Assembly (NCBI RefSeq): GCF_005887095.1
Contig: NZ_PNCI01000001.1
Span: forward strand, 1-64,000
DNA: 64,000 nucleotides
Source of the DNA: Pseudoalteromonas rubra
GTDB taxonomy: Bacteria > Pseudomonadota > Gammaproteobacteria > Enterobacterales > Alteromonadaceae
Reading direction: 5' to 3'
The notes under the pieces were generated by a model, which had not been told where the DNA came from, made no database searches, and was given only the letters and a program-made list of their open reading frames with translations. Within the stretch, counting starts at the first letter, position 1. Each line of letters starts with the position of its first letter. The position numbers were made by a program, and so were the translations under genes. Below, in pieces: positions 25,244 to 34,010 of this stretch.

Positions 25244-26248
25244 ATGCAGTCAAAAAAAATGAAACTGGCGGATCTGGCAAAACTGGCAGGCGTGTCTACG
25301 TCTACGGCGTCCCGGGCGCTGAATAATAATCCGCTGATCAAAGAAGAAACCCGCAATAAGTTGCAGGCGCTGGCTAAAAAACACAACTTTAGCCTCAATG
25401 CGGCGGCCAGCCGTCTTAGATTACAAAAAACCAATGTGATTGCGGTATTAATTAACTTTGATGCTGAAACGGAGCAATCAATCGACGACCCGTTTTTGCT
25501 TAAAGTGGTCAGCGATATTAACCTGGCGGTTAATCGCCAGGGCTATGAACTCTTGCTGTCTAATTCCTACATGGCAGGTGACGACTGGCACGGGTACTTT
25601 ATCGATGGTCGTCGAGCCGATGGCGTGATAGTGGTCGGTCAGGGTAAACAGCAGGCACGCATCGAACGTGCCGCCATCGAGGGGACCCCTCTGGTGGTAT
25701 GGGGCGATCCCAAGACACAGGGAGAGTATGCCATTGTCGGAAGTGATAATTATCTGGCTGGCTGCACCGCGACCCGGCACTTACTGGACAGAGGAGCTCG
25801 ACGCTTGCTATTTATGGGTGATCCTGCTCACGCTGAGCTGGCAGAGCGCTACCGTGGGTTTTGCGATCAAATCAGCAAAGAACCTGAGGCTTCGGCTTCA
25901 CTATTGAAAATCGATATCACCAGTTTGGCGGCGTATGAGGTGATTAATCAGACTTTACTGAGAGAAGGGCTGAGCTTTGATGGTATTTTTGCCTGTAGTG
26001 ATATGGTTGCTCTGGGCGCAATGAAAGCCCTTAAAGAGCGGTATGTCAGCATTCCCAATGATGTGCGACTGGTTGGGTTTGATGATATAGCGATGGCCGA
26101 TATCAGCTCACCTTCACTGACCACCATCAAACAGAATACCCGTCTGGCAGGGCAAGTGTTGGTAGATAAGCTTCTGGAGCAGTTAAAGGGCGATAAGCCT
26201 GATTCTGCCCAATTGGATGTTGAACTTGTCATGCGTCAGTCAAGCTGA
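25244..26248 (+). CDS. LacI family transcriptional regulator of trehalose use
   Basis: A 334-residue regulator. The N-terminal HTH and hinge (LADLAKLAGVSTSTASRALN at residues 7-26, hinge up to AASRLRLQ) are followed by a periplasmic-binding-like sugar domain ending VGFDDIAMADISSPSLTTI. The start at 25244 is preferred over the longer frame at 25133 because the HTH sits right at the N-terminus in this family; ATG at 25259 is also possible. Flanking operators before the receptor and before the permease suggest that it represses both units and is relieved by trehalose or a derivative. Confidence 0.93.
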   Translation: MQSKKMKLADLAKLAGVSTSTASRALNNNPLIKEETRNKLQALAKKHNFSLNAAASRLRLQKTNVIAVLINFDAETEQSIDDPFLLKVVSDINLAVNRQGYELLLSNSYMAGDDWHGYFIDGRRADGVIVVGQGKQQARIERAAIEGTPLVVWGDPKTQGEYAIVGSDNYLAGCTATRHLLDRGARRLLFMGDPAHAELAERYRGFCDQISKEPEASASLLKIDITSLAAYEVINQTLLREGLSFDGIFACSDMVALGAMKALKERYVSIPNDVRLVGFDDIAMADISSPSLTTIKQNTRLAGQVLVDKLLEQLKGDKPDSAQLDVELVMRQSS

Positions 26249-26300
26249 TTACGGCCGTTGACGCTGTAAATAAACTGAGCAATTTTTTTTAGTTTAGAAT

Positions 26301-26314
26301 TGCAAACGATTGCA
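26301..26314. promoter_or_regulatory. LacI-type operator before the MFS-trehalase unit
   Basis: TGCAAACGATTGCA differs at one base from the palindrome at 25039-25052 and sits 56 bp before the permease start. The shared word places the permease and trehalase genes in the same regulon as the TonB receptor. Confidence 0.8.
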
Positions 26315-26369
26315 AAAATGAATTCTCGCGGCTAGACTGACTGTTATTGAATAGTTACAGAGTCATCCT

Positions 26370-27605
26370 ATGAAGCACACCAGAGTCGTGCTGGCCATGG
26401 CGGCCTGCTACTTTTTGTTTGCGATTTTACTCAACAGTGTCGGCACCGTCATTTTGCAGGCTATTAACACCTTTGCAGTGTCAAAAGCCCAGGCTGCCAG
26501 CCTGGAAGGGTTTAAAGATATCCCCATTGCCATTGTGTCCTTTCTTGTTGCCTCGTTTATTCCCCGGATCGGTTATCGGTTAGCGTTATTAGGCGCTTTG
26601 TTTGTGGTTGCGGTGATGTGTTTGCTAACGCCTGTACTTGGGGCCTTCTGGGCTTTAAAAGCCTTATTTGCAAGCGTTGGCTGTGCATTTGCGATAGTCA
26701 AAGTAACGGTTTACGCGTTAATAGGTCAGGTAACAGACGATGCAAAGGGGCACTCGAGTTTGCTTAACACCATTGAAGGTCTGTTTATGGTTGGGGTACT
26801 CAGTGGTTACTGGATCTTTGCCGCGTTTATCGGCGAGCAGGCTGATTCACTGGCATGGCTCAATGTCTATTACCTGCTGGGCGCACTGACCCTGGTGACC
26901 GCATTGTTAGTGATCAGTGCCCCCATGAAGAAGCCCCGATACAGCAAAGAGCAGCCATTAAAAGACGAATTTTTAGGTATGCTGAAACTGACCTATCAGC
27001 CCCTGGTATTGGTTTTTGTGTTATCGGCATTTTTATATGTATTAATTGAGCAGGGCGTAGGCACCTGGCTGCCGACCTTTAACAATCAGGTACTGAATTT
27101 GCCCGTGGATATCGCGGTGCAGCTGACCAGTATTTTTGCAGCCAGTCTGGCCGTTGGGCGTTTGCTGGCCGGTCAGTTACTCAAGCATATCCACTGGTAC
27201 AAACTACTTAATGTGTGTTTAGTTGGTATGGCGGCGCTGGTATTACTGACCTTACCTATGACGGAAAATCTGCATCCAAAAGAAGTGAACAGCCTGTTTG
27301 AAGCGCCGCTGGCAGCCTACCTTATGCCTTTAATTGGACTACTGATGGCACCTATTTATCCTGTGATCAACTCGGTGATGCTGAGCAGCCTGGATGAACG
27401 TCAGCATGCGCCAATGACAGGTCTTATCGTGGTGTTTTCTGCCCTGGGCGGCACAACGGGCTCATTAATCACCGGATTTGTTTTTGAATACATTGGTGGC
27501 CAGCAGGCGTTTTATCTGTCTTTGATCCCCATGAGCGGTATTGCCGTTACGTTATTTTTGTTTAAGCGACGCGCAAAGGCACAGACCAGCGCTTGCGCAC
27601 TCTAG
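26370..27605 (+). CDS. MFS sugar permease (probably trehalose)
   Basis: A 411-residue inner-membrane transporter with 12 predicted helices of the major facilitator superfamily. It resembles the fucose permease/FucP-like branch in its opening (FAILLNSVGTVILQ) and in having a symporter layout. No signature of sugar specificity can be read directly. The assignment to trehalose comes from the trehalase gene starting ten bases after its stop, and from the shared LacI operator. Confidence 0.88.
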   Translation: MKHTRVVLAMAACYFLFAILLNSVGTVILQAINTFAVSKAQAASLEGFKDIPIAIVSFLVASFIPRIGYRLALLGALFVVAVMCLLTPVLGAFWALKALFASVGCAFAIVKVTVYALIGQVTDDAKGHSSLLNTIEGLFMVGVLSGYWIFAAFIGEQADSLAWLNVYYLLGALTLVTALLVISAPMKKPRYSKEQPLKDEFLGMLKLTYQPLVLVFVLSAFLYVLIEQGVGTWLPTFNNQVLNLPVDIAVQLTSIFAASLAVGRLLAGQLLKHIHWYKLLNVCLVGMAALVLLTLPMTENLHPKEVNSLFEAPLAAYLMPLIGLLMAPIYPVINSVMLSSLDERQHAPMTGLIVVFSALGGTTGSLITGFVFEYIGGQQAFYLSLIPMSGIAVTLFLFKRRAKAQTSACAL

Positions 27606-27614
27606 GAGTTATAG

Positions 27615-29096
27615 ATGCAGTTTGAACAATCAAACTTGTTTAAAGCGGTGCAGATGCAGGGCATTTTTTCGGATAGCAAACAGTTTGCAGATGCCATTCC
27701 AAAACAGAGCTGGGAGCAGGCCTGTGCCTTGTATGACAGCGAATGCCCTCAAGAACTGACTGAGTTTGTTGCACGTCATTTTGACTTTGCGCCACAGCCT
27801 GAACTGACTGAACTCCAAGCCACCTCGGTCAAAGACTATATCGGCCAGCTATGGCAACGTCTGGCGCGTGACCCTCAGACGGGTAATGCGTCGTCATTGC
27901 TTGATTTGCCCGCGAGCTATACGGTTCCGGGTGGTCGCTTTAACGAAATTTACTACTGGGACAGTTATTTTACGGCTTTGGGTCTGATGGATGCTGGCCA
28001 CGTCGGGCAAGTGTCGAATATGCTGGATAACTTTGTCAGTCTGATTGAACGTATTGGCCATGTGCCAAATGGTAACCGCAGCTACTACACCAGTCGATCA
28101 CAGCCGCCCGTGACTGCATTGATGGTGTCTTTACTCTGGCAAACGCATCATCAGGACAAGGCATGGTTGCGTAAAGTGACTGATGCACTGCAAAAGGAGC
28201 ATAGTTTTTGGATGGCTGACAGCGACCAACTGAATGATGAACTGACTGAAAGCCGCAGGGTCGTGCGCATGCCATGTGGCGGAGTAATGAATCGCTTCTG
28301 GGATGACTGTGCGGAGCCAAGGCCTGAGTCCTACAAGGAGGATATTGAGTCGGCCAGTATGCTGGAGCCTGAATATCGCGCGTTGTTTTATCGTAATATT
28401 CGCGCCGCGTGTGAGTCGGGTTGGGATTTTAGCAGCCGCTGGCTGGACGATCCTGAGCAGCTTTGCAGTATTAATACGGTTCAGCGCATACCCGTTGACT
28501 TAAATGCCCTGTTGCAACAGCTGGAATGGCAGCTCAGTGAATGTTACGCAGCGCTCGGCAACAGCGCACAGAGCGCCTGCTATCTGCAACTATCCCAGCA
28601 ACGCAAGCGGCTCATCCAGGCCTATTTATGGGACAAAGAGCAGGGCTGGTTTATGGATTATCATATTGCTTTGCAAACACGTAGTCAGGTGATGTCGCTG
28701 GCTGGAGTGGTACCTATGTTTTTGGGACTGGCAAGTCAGTTGCAGGCGGAGTCTATGGTGCAGAGGCTGGAACTGGATTTTCTAAAAGCCGGGGGGCTGG
28801 TGACTACGCTAACCAATACAGCGCAACAGTGGGATAGCCCAAATGGCTGGGCACCCTTACAATGGTTTGCGGTGAAAGGCATGCTGAATTATGGTTATGT
28901 GAAGCTGGCAGTCACAGTGGCCAGACGCTGGCTGGCTATGCTGGAGCGCGACTTTGAGCAACACGCTTGCCTGCTGGAAAAGTATAACGTGGTTGAACCT
29001 GGGGTACGCGCAGGTGGTGGTGAATATCTGGTACAGCAAGGCTTCGGCTGGACCAATGGGGTGACCAGCCGGTTATACCGATTGCTGGAAGATTAG
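27615..29096 (+). CDS. cytoplasmic trehalase (glycoside hydrolase family 37)
   Basis: A 493-residue enzyme that hydrolyses trehalose to two glucose units. Both trehalase signatures are present: PGGRFNEIYYWDSY (residues 105-118) and QQWDSPNGWAPLQW (404-417). The likely catalytic acid is D271 in ESGWDFSSRW, and the end carries GGGEYLVQQGFGWTNGV. There is no signal peptide, so hydrolysis is in the cytoplasm after uptake of intact disaccharide, as with E. coli TreF. It follows the MFS permease by ten bases with GGAG at the junction. This completes a receptor-regulator-permease-enzyme pathway. Confidence 0.96.
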   Translation: MQFEQSNLFKAVQMQGIFSDSKQFADAIPKQSWEQACALYDSECPQELTEFVARHFDFAPQPELTELQATSVKDYIGQLWQRLARDPQTGNASSLLDLPASYTVPGGRFNEIYYWDSYFTALGLMDAGHVGQVSNMLDNFVSLIERIGHVPNGNRSYYTSRSQPPVTALMVSLLWQTHHQDKAWLRKVTDALQKEHSFWMADSDQLNDELTESRRVVRMPCGGVMNRFWDDCAEPRPESYKEDIESASMLEPEYRALFYRNIRAACESGWDFSSRWLDDPEQLCSINTVQRIPVDLNALLQQLEWQLSECYAALGNSAQSACYLQLSQQRKRLIQAYLWDKEQGWFMDYHIALQTRSQVMSLAGVVPMFLGLASQLQAESMVQRLELDFLKAGGLVTTLTNTAQQWDSPNGWAPLQWFAVKGMLNYGYVKLAVTVARRWLAMLERDFEQHACLLEKYNVVEPGVRAGGGEYLVQQGFGWTNGVTSRLYRLLED

Positions 29097-29101
29097 CGTT
29101 C

Positions 29102-29138
29102 ACGGGTCATGATGTGGCGGCTGTCATGACCCGTTTTA
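29102..29138. terminator. terminator after trehalase, between convergent genes
   Basis: An 11-base perfect stem (ACGGGTCATGA/TCATGACCCGT) is followed by TTTACTT. It lies between the trehalase stop at 29096 and the convergent small gene ending at 29144. Confidence 0.85.
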
Positions 29139-29143
29139 CTTGC

Positions 29144-29416
29144 TTAATCCATAAACACAATGCGCACAATAATGGCGACCAGAACAATAACAAACAGTAC
29201 AAACTCAAGTTTGTAAACGATTGATTTAGCTTCTCTCTCCGCCTTGTTTTTGGCAATTTCCTTCTTTATATTAGTTTGTTCTGGGTGTTTTTTTTCATAA
29301 GCCTGATTCGCTTTCTCGGCAAATTTTTTACGTTTGTCAGCGCTAAGCGCCTTATTCATTGCGGCACCATGATCAGAAACATGACCTTTGGCTGTGCGCC
29401 TTGGGGGGCTGGGCAT
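29144..29416 (-). CDS. small charged protein with C-terminal membrane helix
   Basis: A 90-residue protein of unknown function. The first 65 residues are highly charged (KRKKFAEKANQAYEKK), probably helical. A single hydrophobic helix follows at the C-terminus (FVLFVIVLVAIIVRIVF), giving a tail-anchored layout. The start at 29416 has a strong GGAGG seven bases upstream and is preferred to the longer frame at 29437. It stands alone. Confidence 0.72.
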   Translation of the reverse strand: MPSPPRRTAKGHVSDHGAAMNKALSADKRKKFAEKANQAYEKKHPEQTNIKKEIAKNKAEREAKSIVYKLEFVLFVIVLVAIIVRIVFMD

Positions 29417-29768
29417 GGAAACCTCCTGAATTAGCATTTAAAGTTAAAACTAATTCGCATACATAAAAACCAGTCTTGAGATGCCATACACTATGGGCGA
29501 TAGCCTGACAAAATTGACTCTTTAGTTGCGCTAAGTTGAGAAACCCCTAACAGTCGGCAATCAGTTTATTCTCCCAAGTTGGCAATGTGTTTATGCTTAC
29601 CAATATAAGTATAGTCCCAGATGCAAAAGACTGGCAGCAAACCTCGCTGCCAGGGGAAATAAGAGACGTTGCCAAATGAACCAGTTCACGGCAGGCAGGT
29701 CAAAATTTATAGTGCTGTATAATATTTGTACATTACAGCACATTACACGTTAACAGGAGGTGAGGCTG
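29417..29768. other. intergenic stretch, no gene seen
   Basis: These 352 bp lie between the divergent small protein and WD40-like lipoprotein genes and must carry both promoters. A TACATTACAGCACATTACACG stretch near 29728-29748 repeats the word CATTACA twice and could be a binding site. No family motif is recognised. Confidence 0.4.
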
Positions 29769-30794
29769 GTGACTCAATTAGCAAAACAACTCTTTGTTGG
29801 TTTGTGTATGGCTATCGTCATAAATTTGACCGCATGTAAGGAACCGCTTCAGGACAATGACACTCAATTGGTCAATTTAGATCAAAGCGGGGCTCAGGGT
29901 CAGTTTTCTGTTGACGGTCGTTATGCCGTACTACATGACCCTGGAGATAAACTTGCCGTTTTTGACGTTGCAACGCAAATGCGTTTGTTTCAGCTAGCCG
30001 ATCCCGTTCCTGCCAGCGATGCTGCAAAGGGCAATATTCAGGCATTCAGTCTCAGTGAAGATAACTCACAAATTGCCATCGGTTTTCGTCAGTTTGTTGA
30101 AGTGTGGGACATTGAGCAAGGAAAACTGCTGGGAACCGTTACTGTTTACCCCAGCGATGAGCTGGCAAAAGTGTCGGCACTGCGTTTATATACTCGCCCA
30201 CATCATCTATTGGTTGGACTAAACGATGGCACCGTTAATTTACTGGATCTTGACAATCAGTTGGTTAAAAAAGCCAAGCTCCACAACAGCAAAGTGATAC
30301 ATGTCGCGAAGAGTGCGCAGGGCCAGATTCTGCTGAGCGCGGGTCACGATGGTCAGGTGCTGCTGTTTGATGCTCACACATTGGCAACCAAGCGCGGCTT
30401 TTCTTTTGATCGCCGCATCACCAGCATTGCACAGAGCCATGACAATAGCAGGTTATTTGCATCCGATGCACTTAATGAGCAGCGTATTTTTTCGCTATAT
30501 TCTGGCACAGAGTATGACGTCAGCCTGAGTTACCCGGAACGTTTCAGATGGTTTCGTGCCGCAGCATTCAGTGATGATGAACGCTATTTAGCGACCGGTT
30601 CTTCAAAAGCCTGGTGGACGCTATGGGATGCTCAAAATGGACAGGAAATTGGCGCCTATTTTATCAAAGCACACAGCCGGGACGCGACAATACTGGATAT
30701 GCATACCAATTCACACGGCGAACTACTCACCCTGAGCAGTGATGGTTTTATTGAATTATGGCAGATCAGCACCTTAGTGAATGGCCGCCAGTGA
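29769..30794 (+). CDS. WD40-like beta-propeller lipoprotein, paralogue 1
   Basis: A 341-residue lipoprotein. The signal peptide ends in the lipobox LTAC, followed by WD40-like repeats recognisable by VWDIEQGK, LLDLDNQ, LFDAHT, WTLWDAQNGQ and LWQIS. A seven-bladed propeller is likely, facing the periplasm. Start is GTG at 29769: AGGAGG at 29755-29760 is spaced eight bases from it, whereas the GTG at 29760 overlaps the ribosome site. It is paralogous to the next gene (30978-31967). Function is unknown; such propellers bind partner proteins. Confidence 0.85.
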   Translation: MTQLAKQLFVGLCMAIVINLTACKEPLQDNDTQLVNLDQSGAQGQFSVDGRYAVLHDPGDKLAVFDVATQMRLFQLADPVPASDAAKGNIQAFSLSEDNSQIAIGFRQFVEVWDIEQGKLLGTVTVYPSDELAKVSALRLYTRPHHLLVGLNDGTVNLLDLDNQLVKKAKLHNSKVIHVAKSAQGQILLSAGHDGQVLLFDAHTLATKRGFSFDRRITSIAQSHDNSRLFASDALNEQRIFSLYSGTEYDVSLSYPERFRWFRAAAFSDDERYLATGSSKAWWTLWDAQNGQEIGAYFIKAHSRDATILDMHTNSHGELLTLSSDGFIELWQISTLVNGRQ

Positions 30795-30977
30795 GTGGTG
30801 CGGTTCTTGCTGTTGATTCCTCGAGTGGTGTGTTATTGAGATGTAATGGAGCCAGAGTCTCGCTTTGGTTAATGTAGGCGTACAGGCGAGTTTCTTTGCA
30901 GGCAATCTATATGTGTACTTTTTACTCTCTTTTAATGCACGTATAATGGCGTTTTTTGTGGTGTCACGAGTAAAATT

Positions 30978-31967
30978 ATGTGGTTAAGGGTGTTGCTGGC
31001 GACATTGTGTGTAGTCTTTTTGAGTGCATGCAGTGAAGAGGTTCAGCTAAGTAAGGGTAACGTTGGCAGGTTAAATGAAAGTGGCATCGCACTGGGCCAT
31101 TTTTCAAAGGACGGCAGTAAACTTGTTACGTTTGACAATCAAAAGCAAATCCAGGTGTGGGATGTCGCTACCCAGCATGTGGAATTTACCGTACCGCAAG
31201 CAAAAACCCCCGGGTTTGTGCGAGATGTGGCACTGTCTGAAGACCTGCAGATGCTGGTGATTGCCAGTGAGACTGAGCTGGCATTTTGGTCGCTTGATAA
31301 AGGTAAACTGGTGACTAAAGTTGCTTTTGGTGGTGTGACTCCTGGCGCAGTGATCACTGCCATGGCCATCTCGCCTAAAAATGACAAGGCCATTGTTGCT
31401 ATGGCAGACGGCACCATCAATATGGCGGATTTACATACACAGATAAATAACCGCTTCGCACCTCATTCCCGGCCAGTTCAGCATGTGTTTTGGGACGAAA
31501 AAGGAGAGCTATTTGTTACCGGTGCACAAGATGGCAAGCTGGCACTGTGGAAATTTGGCTCAGCAGAGCCTATTTTTATGAAAGAGTTTAATCACAGAGT
31601 AACCAGCGTTGCTGTCAGTGATGATTTCTCGGCACTGTTTGCCTCCGATGCCTTGAATGAGCAAGTGGTTACATCGCTGACCGACGGACAGAGTATCAGT
31701 GAATTACAGTATATGTCGCGGTTTAAAGTTTTTCGTAAGGCTCTGTTTATCAGAGGCAGTGAACTGCTGGCAACGTCGTCGTCTAAGTCTCATTTAAGTA
31801 TCTGGAATACAAAAAATGGTGAAGAGCTTGGAACATGGCAAATTAACTTTGTGCACGATGGCGCCACTATCATAGATATGTATGCGGCCGATAGAAATTC
31901 ACTTCTGACACTAAGTAGTGACGGTATTTTGGAGGCGTGGACGCTTAACGCATTGGCTCAACGCTAA
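30978..31967 (+). CDS. WD40-like beta-propeller lipoprotein, paralogue 2
   Basis: A 329-residue lipoprotein (lipobox LSAC) with WD40-like repeats (VWDVATQHV, FWSLDKGK, LWKFGS, IWNTKNGEE, LEAWTLN). It aligns along its whole length with the product of 29769-30794. A shared block is LFASDALNEQ and the shared end motif is T(L)SSDGxxExW. Tandem duplication is clear. It is followed after 14 bases by the NERD protein gene, with which it probably forms an operon. Confidence 0.85.
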   Translation: MWLRVLLATLCVVFLSACSEEVQLSKGNVGRLNESGIALGHFSKDGSKLVTFDNQKQIQVWDVATQHVEFTVPQAKTPGFVRDVALSEDLQMLVIASETELAFWSLDKGKLVTKVAFGGVTPGAVITAMAISPKNDKAIVAMADGTINMADLHTQINNRFAPHSRPVQHVFWDEKGELFVTGAQDGKLALWKFGSAEPIFMKEFNHRVTSVAVSDDFSALFASDALNEQVVTSLTDGQSISELQYMSRFKVFRKALFIRGSELLATSSSKSHLSIWNTKNGEELGTWQINFVHDGATIIDMYAADRNSLLTLSSDGILEAWTLNALAQR

Positions 31968-31981
31968 ATTAAGGTGAGGGC

Positions 31982-32692
31982 ATGAATAGATGGATTTTGG
32001 CTTGCTTGTGGGTTATCGGTAGTGTGGTTTGTGGCGTAACGGCCATGCCAGATACTGCTGTACAACCTGTTATGGAGCAGGTATCAAGTTTCACAGCTTT
32101 AAATCTGATTGCGTTATGTTTTTGTGTTTATTTGTTATGGGCGCTGGGGCGATATTTGTATGTACGACAGCGTCACTCTGACAAAGAGCAGTCTGCAAAA
32201 CATAAATGGCAGGTCTATCAAAACCTGGCAACCTCTCTAGATGCAAAAAACTATACTATCCTCAGCCGCCATCTATATCCGAACCAGTTAGAAGCGCTGT
32301 CCCTCGACTGTGTTGTGTTATCGCCTTTTGGTGTGTTCGTTATTGTGGTAATCGACCAAAAGGGGCTTATTGCGGTAGAAACGGACAGTCAGGTTTGGCC
32401 TTGTCGCTACAAAAACAAAACACATTATCTGCCGAATCCACTCTCTGCTGCGGCACAACGTGCGTCAACACTGGCCAGTGTACTCAATACGCCGTTTGGC
32501 GTACGCTGGGTTGCAGTTTTTCCTGATGAGGCTGAGTTTAGCCCAACCCGGCCGGCTGATTGTTGCACTGTGAATGAAGTCGCACTGGATATACTCAGAT
32601 ATACACGCTGTCAGTTTAGCCATGAGCAAACTCGCTTATTTGAACAAGCCGTTTTAGCCTATGGTGACCACCACAAGCGGCTCAGTGCCTGA
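31982..32692 (+). CDS. membrane-anchored NERD (nuclease-related) domain protein
   Basis: A 236-residue protein. A signal-like or membrane N-terminus (residues 1-23) and a second helix (about 40-58) precede a NERD domain (about 85-200). The NERD pattern shows as NYTILSRHLYPNQ, LSLDCVVLSPFGVFVIVV and the following GLIAVETDSQVW. NERD domains are distantly related to restriction-type nucleases, but a catalytic role is unproven here. It is 14 bases after the second WD40 lipoprotein gene. Confidence 0.8.
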   Translation: MNRWILACLWVIGSVVCGVTAMPDTAVQPVMEQVSSFTALNLIALCFCVYLLWALGRYLYVRQRHSDKEQSAKHKWQVYQNLATSLDAKNYTILSRHLYPNQLEALSLDCVVLSPFGVFVIVVIDQKGLIAVETDSQVWPCRYKNKTHYLPNPLSAAAQRASTLASVLNTPFGVRWVAVFPDEAEFSPTRPADCCTVNEVALDILRYTRCQFSHEQTRLFEQAVLAYGDHHKRLSA

Positions 32693-32801
32693 AATATAGC
32701 GCAGCACAGACATTTTTGATGCGCAGTCATTGAATTCAGGGTACAATTGCGACTCTTTATCATTTCCCCTGCTGTTTTTTATAAGGCATTAAACTGCTCG
32801 A

Positions 32802-33692
32802 ATGACCGATCTGACTACACACCAAGCGTCTCGTAATCGACTTCTTATCGCACTTGCACTCACCTGTACATTTATGATCATTCAGGTTATTGGCGCTTAT
32901 TACGCCAACTCGCTGGCGGTACTTGCCGATGCTGGGCACCTATTTGTGCACAATAGCTCTTTGTTTATTGCGCTACTGGCTTCGACTATTGCTATTAAAC
33001 TCGCTAAAACATACAACGATGGCTACAAGAAAGCCGAGTATACCGGCGGTCTGCTTAACGGTCTGCTGTACTTGTCCATCGCTGTGATTATCCTGCTTGA
33101 AGGCAGTGAGCGGCTTGGCCATCATGGTCAAGGTCATGATTTGAACGTCAATGCGTTTGCGATGTCGAGTATTGCAGCGGTTGGGTTCTTGTTCCATGGT
33201 GCATCTGCCTGGGTGCTATATAAAGGGCGCAAGGATAGCATCAATGTTTACGCGGTGTTTTTACATTCCTTCTTTGACTTACTCTCCACCATTTCTACCT
33301 TTGTCGCGGGTGTACTTATTCACCTAACTAACTGGGAAGTCATTGACATTGTCTCTAGTATGCTGATTTCGGTGTTTGTTTTGTTTACCGGAATTAAGGT
33401 TATTTATACTTGCATTCAGGGGCTGAGAGAAAAAGCGCAGCTGTTACCCGATGTTGAAAAACTGGAACAGTCAATCCTGTCAACGGAGCATGTCGACAGC
33501 GTTCATAATGTCACGGTGACTATGCTGGATAACCAGTTGACGGTTGGTGCGCATATTGTGCTGAAACATCATTGTACCAATGAAATGCACGACGAGGCTT
33601 GTCGTTTAGAAGTCGAGCGGACCCTAATGAGTGGGTTTGCGGTGAAACAATGTGTTCTGCAAATAGAAAGCCACGATTGTCCCGACCACTAA
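32802..33692 (+). CDS. cation diffusion facilitator (Zn2+-type exporter)
   Basis: A 296-residue CDF transporter of the CzcD/ZitB group, exporting divalent metal in exchange for protons. Six membrane helices and a cytoplasmic C-terminal domain (about 205-296) are visible. In helix 5 the metal site is H155-x3-D159 (LHSFFD) as usual. In helix 2 the normal H-x3-D is H46-x3-H50 (DAGHLFVHN), an exchange of Asp for His. A short His cluster (HHGQGH, 107-112) lies between helices. The metal specificity may differ from typical Zn exporters. It is monocistronic. Confidence 0.92.
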   Translation: MTDLTTHQASRNRLLIALALTCTFMIIQVIGAYYANSLAVLADAGHLFVHNSSLFIALLASTIAIKLAKTYNDGYKKAEYTGGLLNGLLYLSIAVIILLEGSERLGHHGQGHDLNVNAFAMSSIAAVGFLFHGASAWVLYKGRKDSINVYAVFLHSFFDLLSTISTFVAGVLIHLTNWEVIDIVSSMLISVFVLFTGIKVIYTCIQGLREKAQLLPDVEKLEQSILSTEHVDSVHNVTVTMLDNQLTVGAHIVLKHHCTNEMHDEACRLEVERTLMSGFAVKQCVLQIESHDCPDH

Positions 33693-33802
33693 ACTTGGCA
33701 AAACTCAGTTTTTCCTTTACTTTTTAACAGTATCAGTAAAATTTAAATCATAAGTCAGCGTCAATCAGGCGACATTTGTTTTGAATAGATGCAAGCGGTT
33801 GT

Positions 33803-33968
33803 TTATACCAATTTGCTTAATTAAGTGGTCTATTTTGAGGCGAGAAAATATGCTCGATAACCAGGCAAAAATTTTGCTATTTAGTTGTTCTAAATGAGAA
33901 ATTTTTAACACCGTTAGCGTCATATTTGCTCCTTCAAATTGACCAGGTATTGAGTGAAATTGGTATTA
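33803..33968. repeat. MITE-like element with TTATACCAATTT ends (166 bp)
   Basis: The element begins with TTATACCAATTT and ends with AAATTGGTATTA, nearly perfect inverted termini. Its right 44 bp (33925-33968) match, inverted, the element at 62064-62116 with 39 of 44 identities. No coding capacity. It fills most of the 318-bp gap between the CDF and histidine kinase genes. Confidence 0.85.
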
Positions 33969-34010
33969 TACAGCTGCATGAAAGTGTTTAGAGCCAGAGG
34001 AGCCTGAGTA

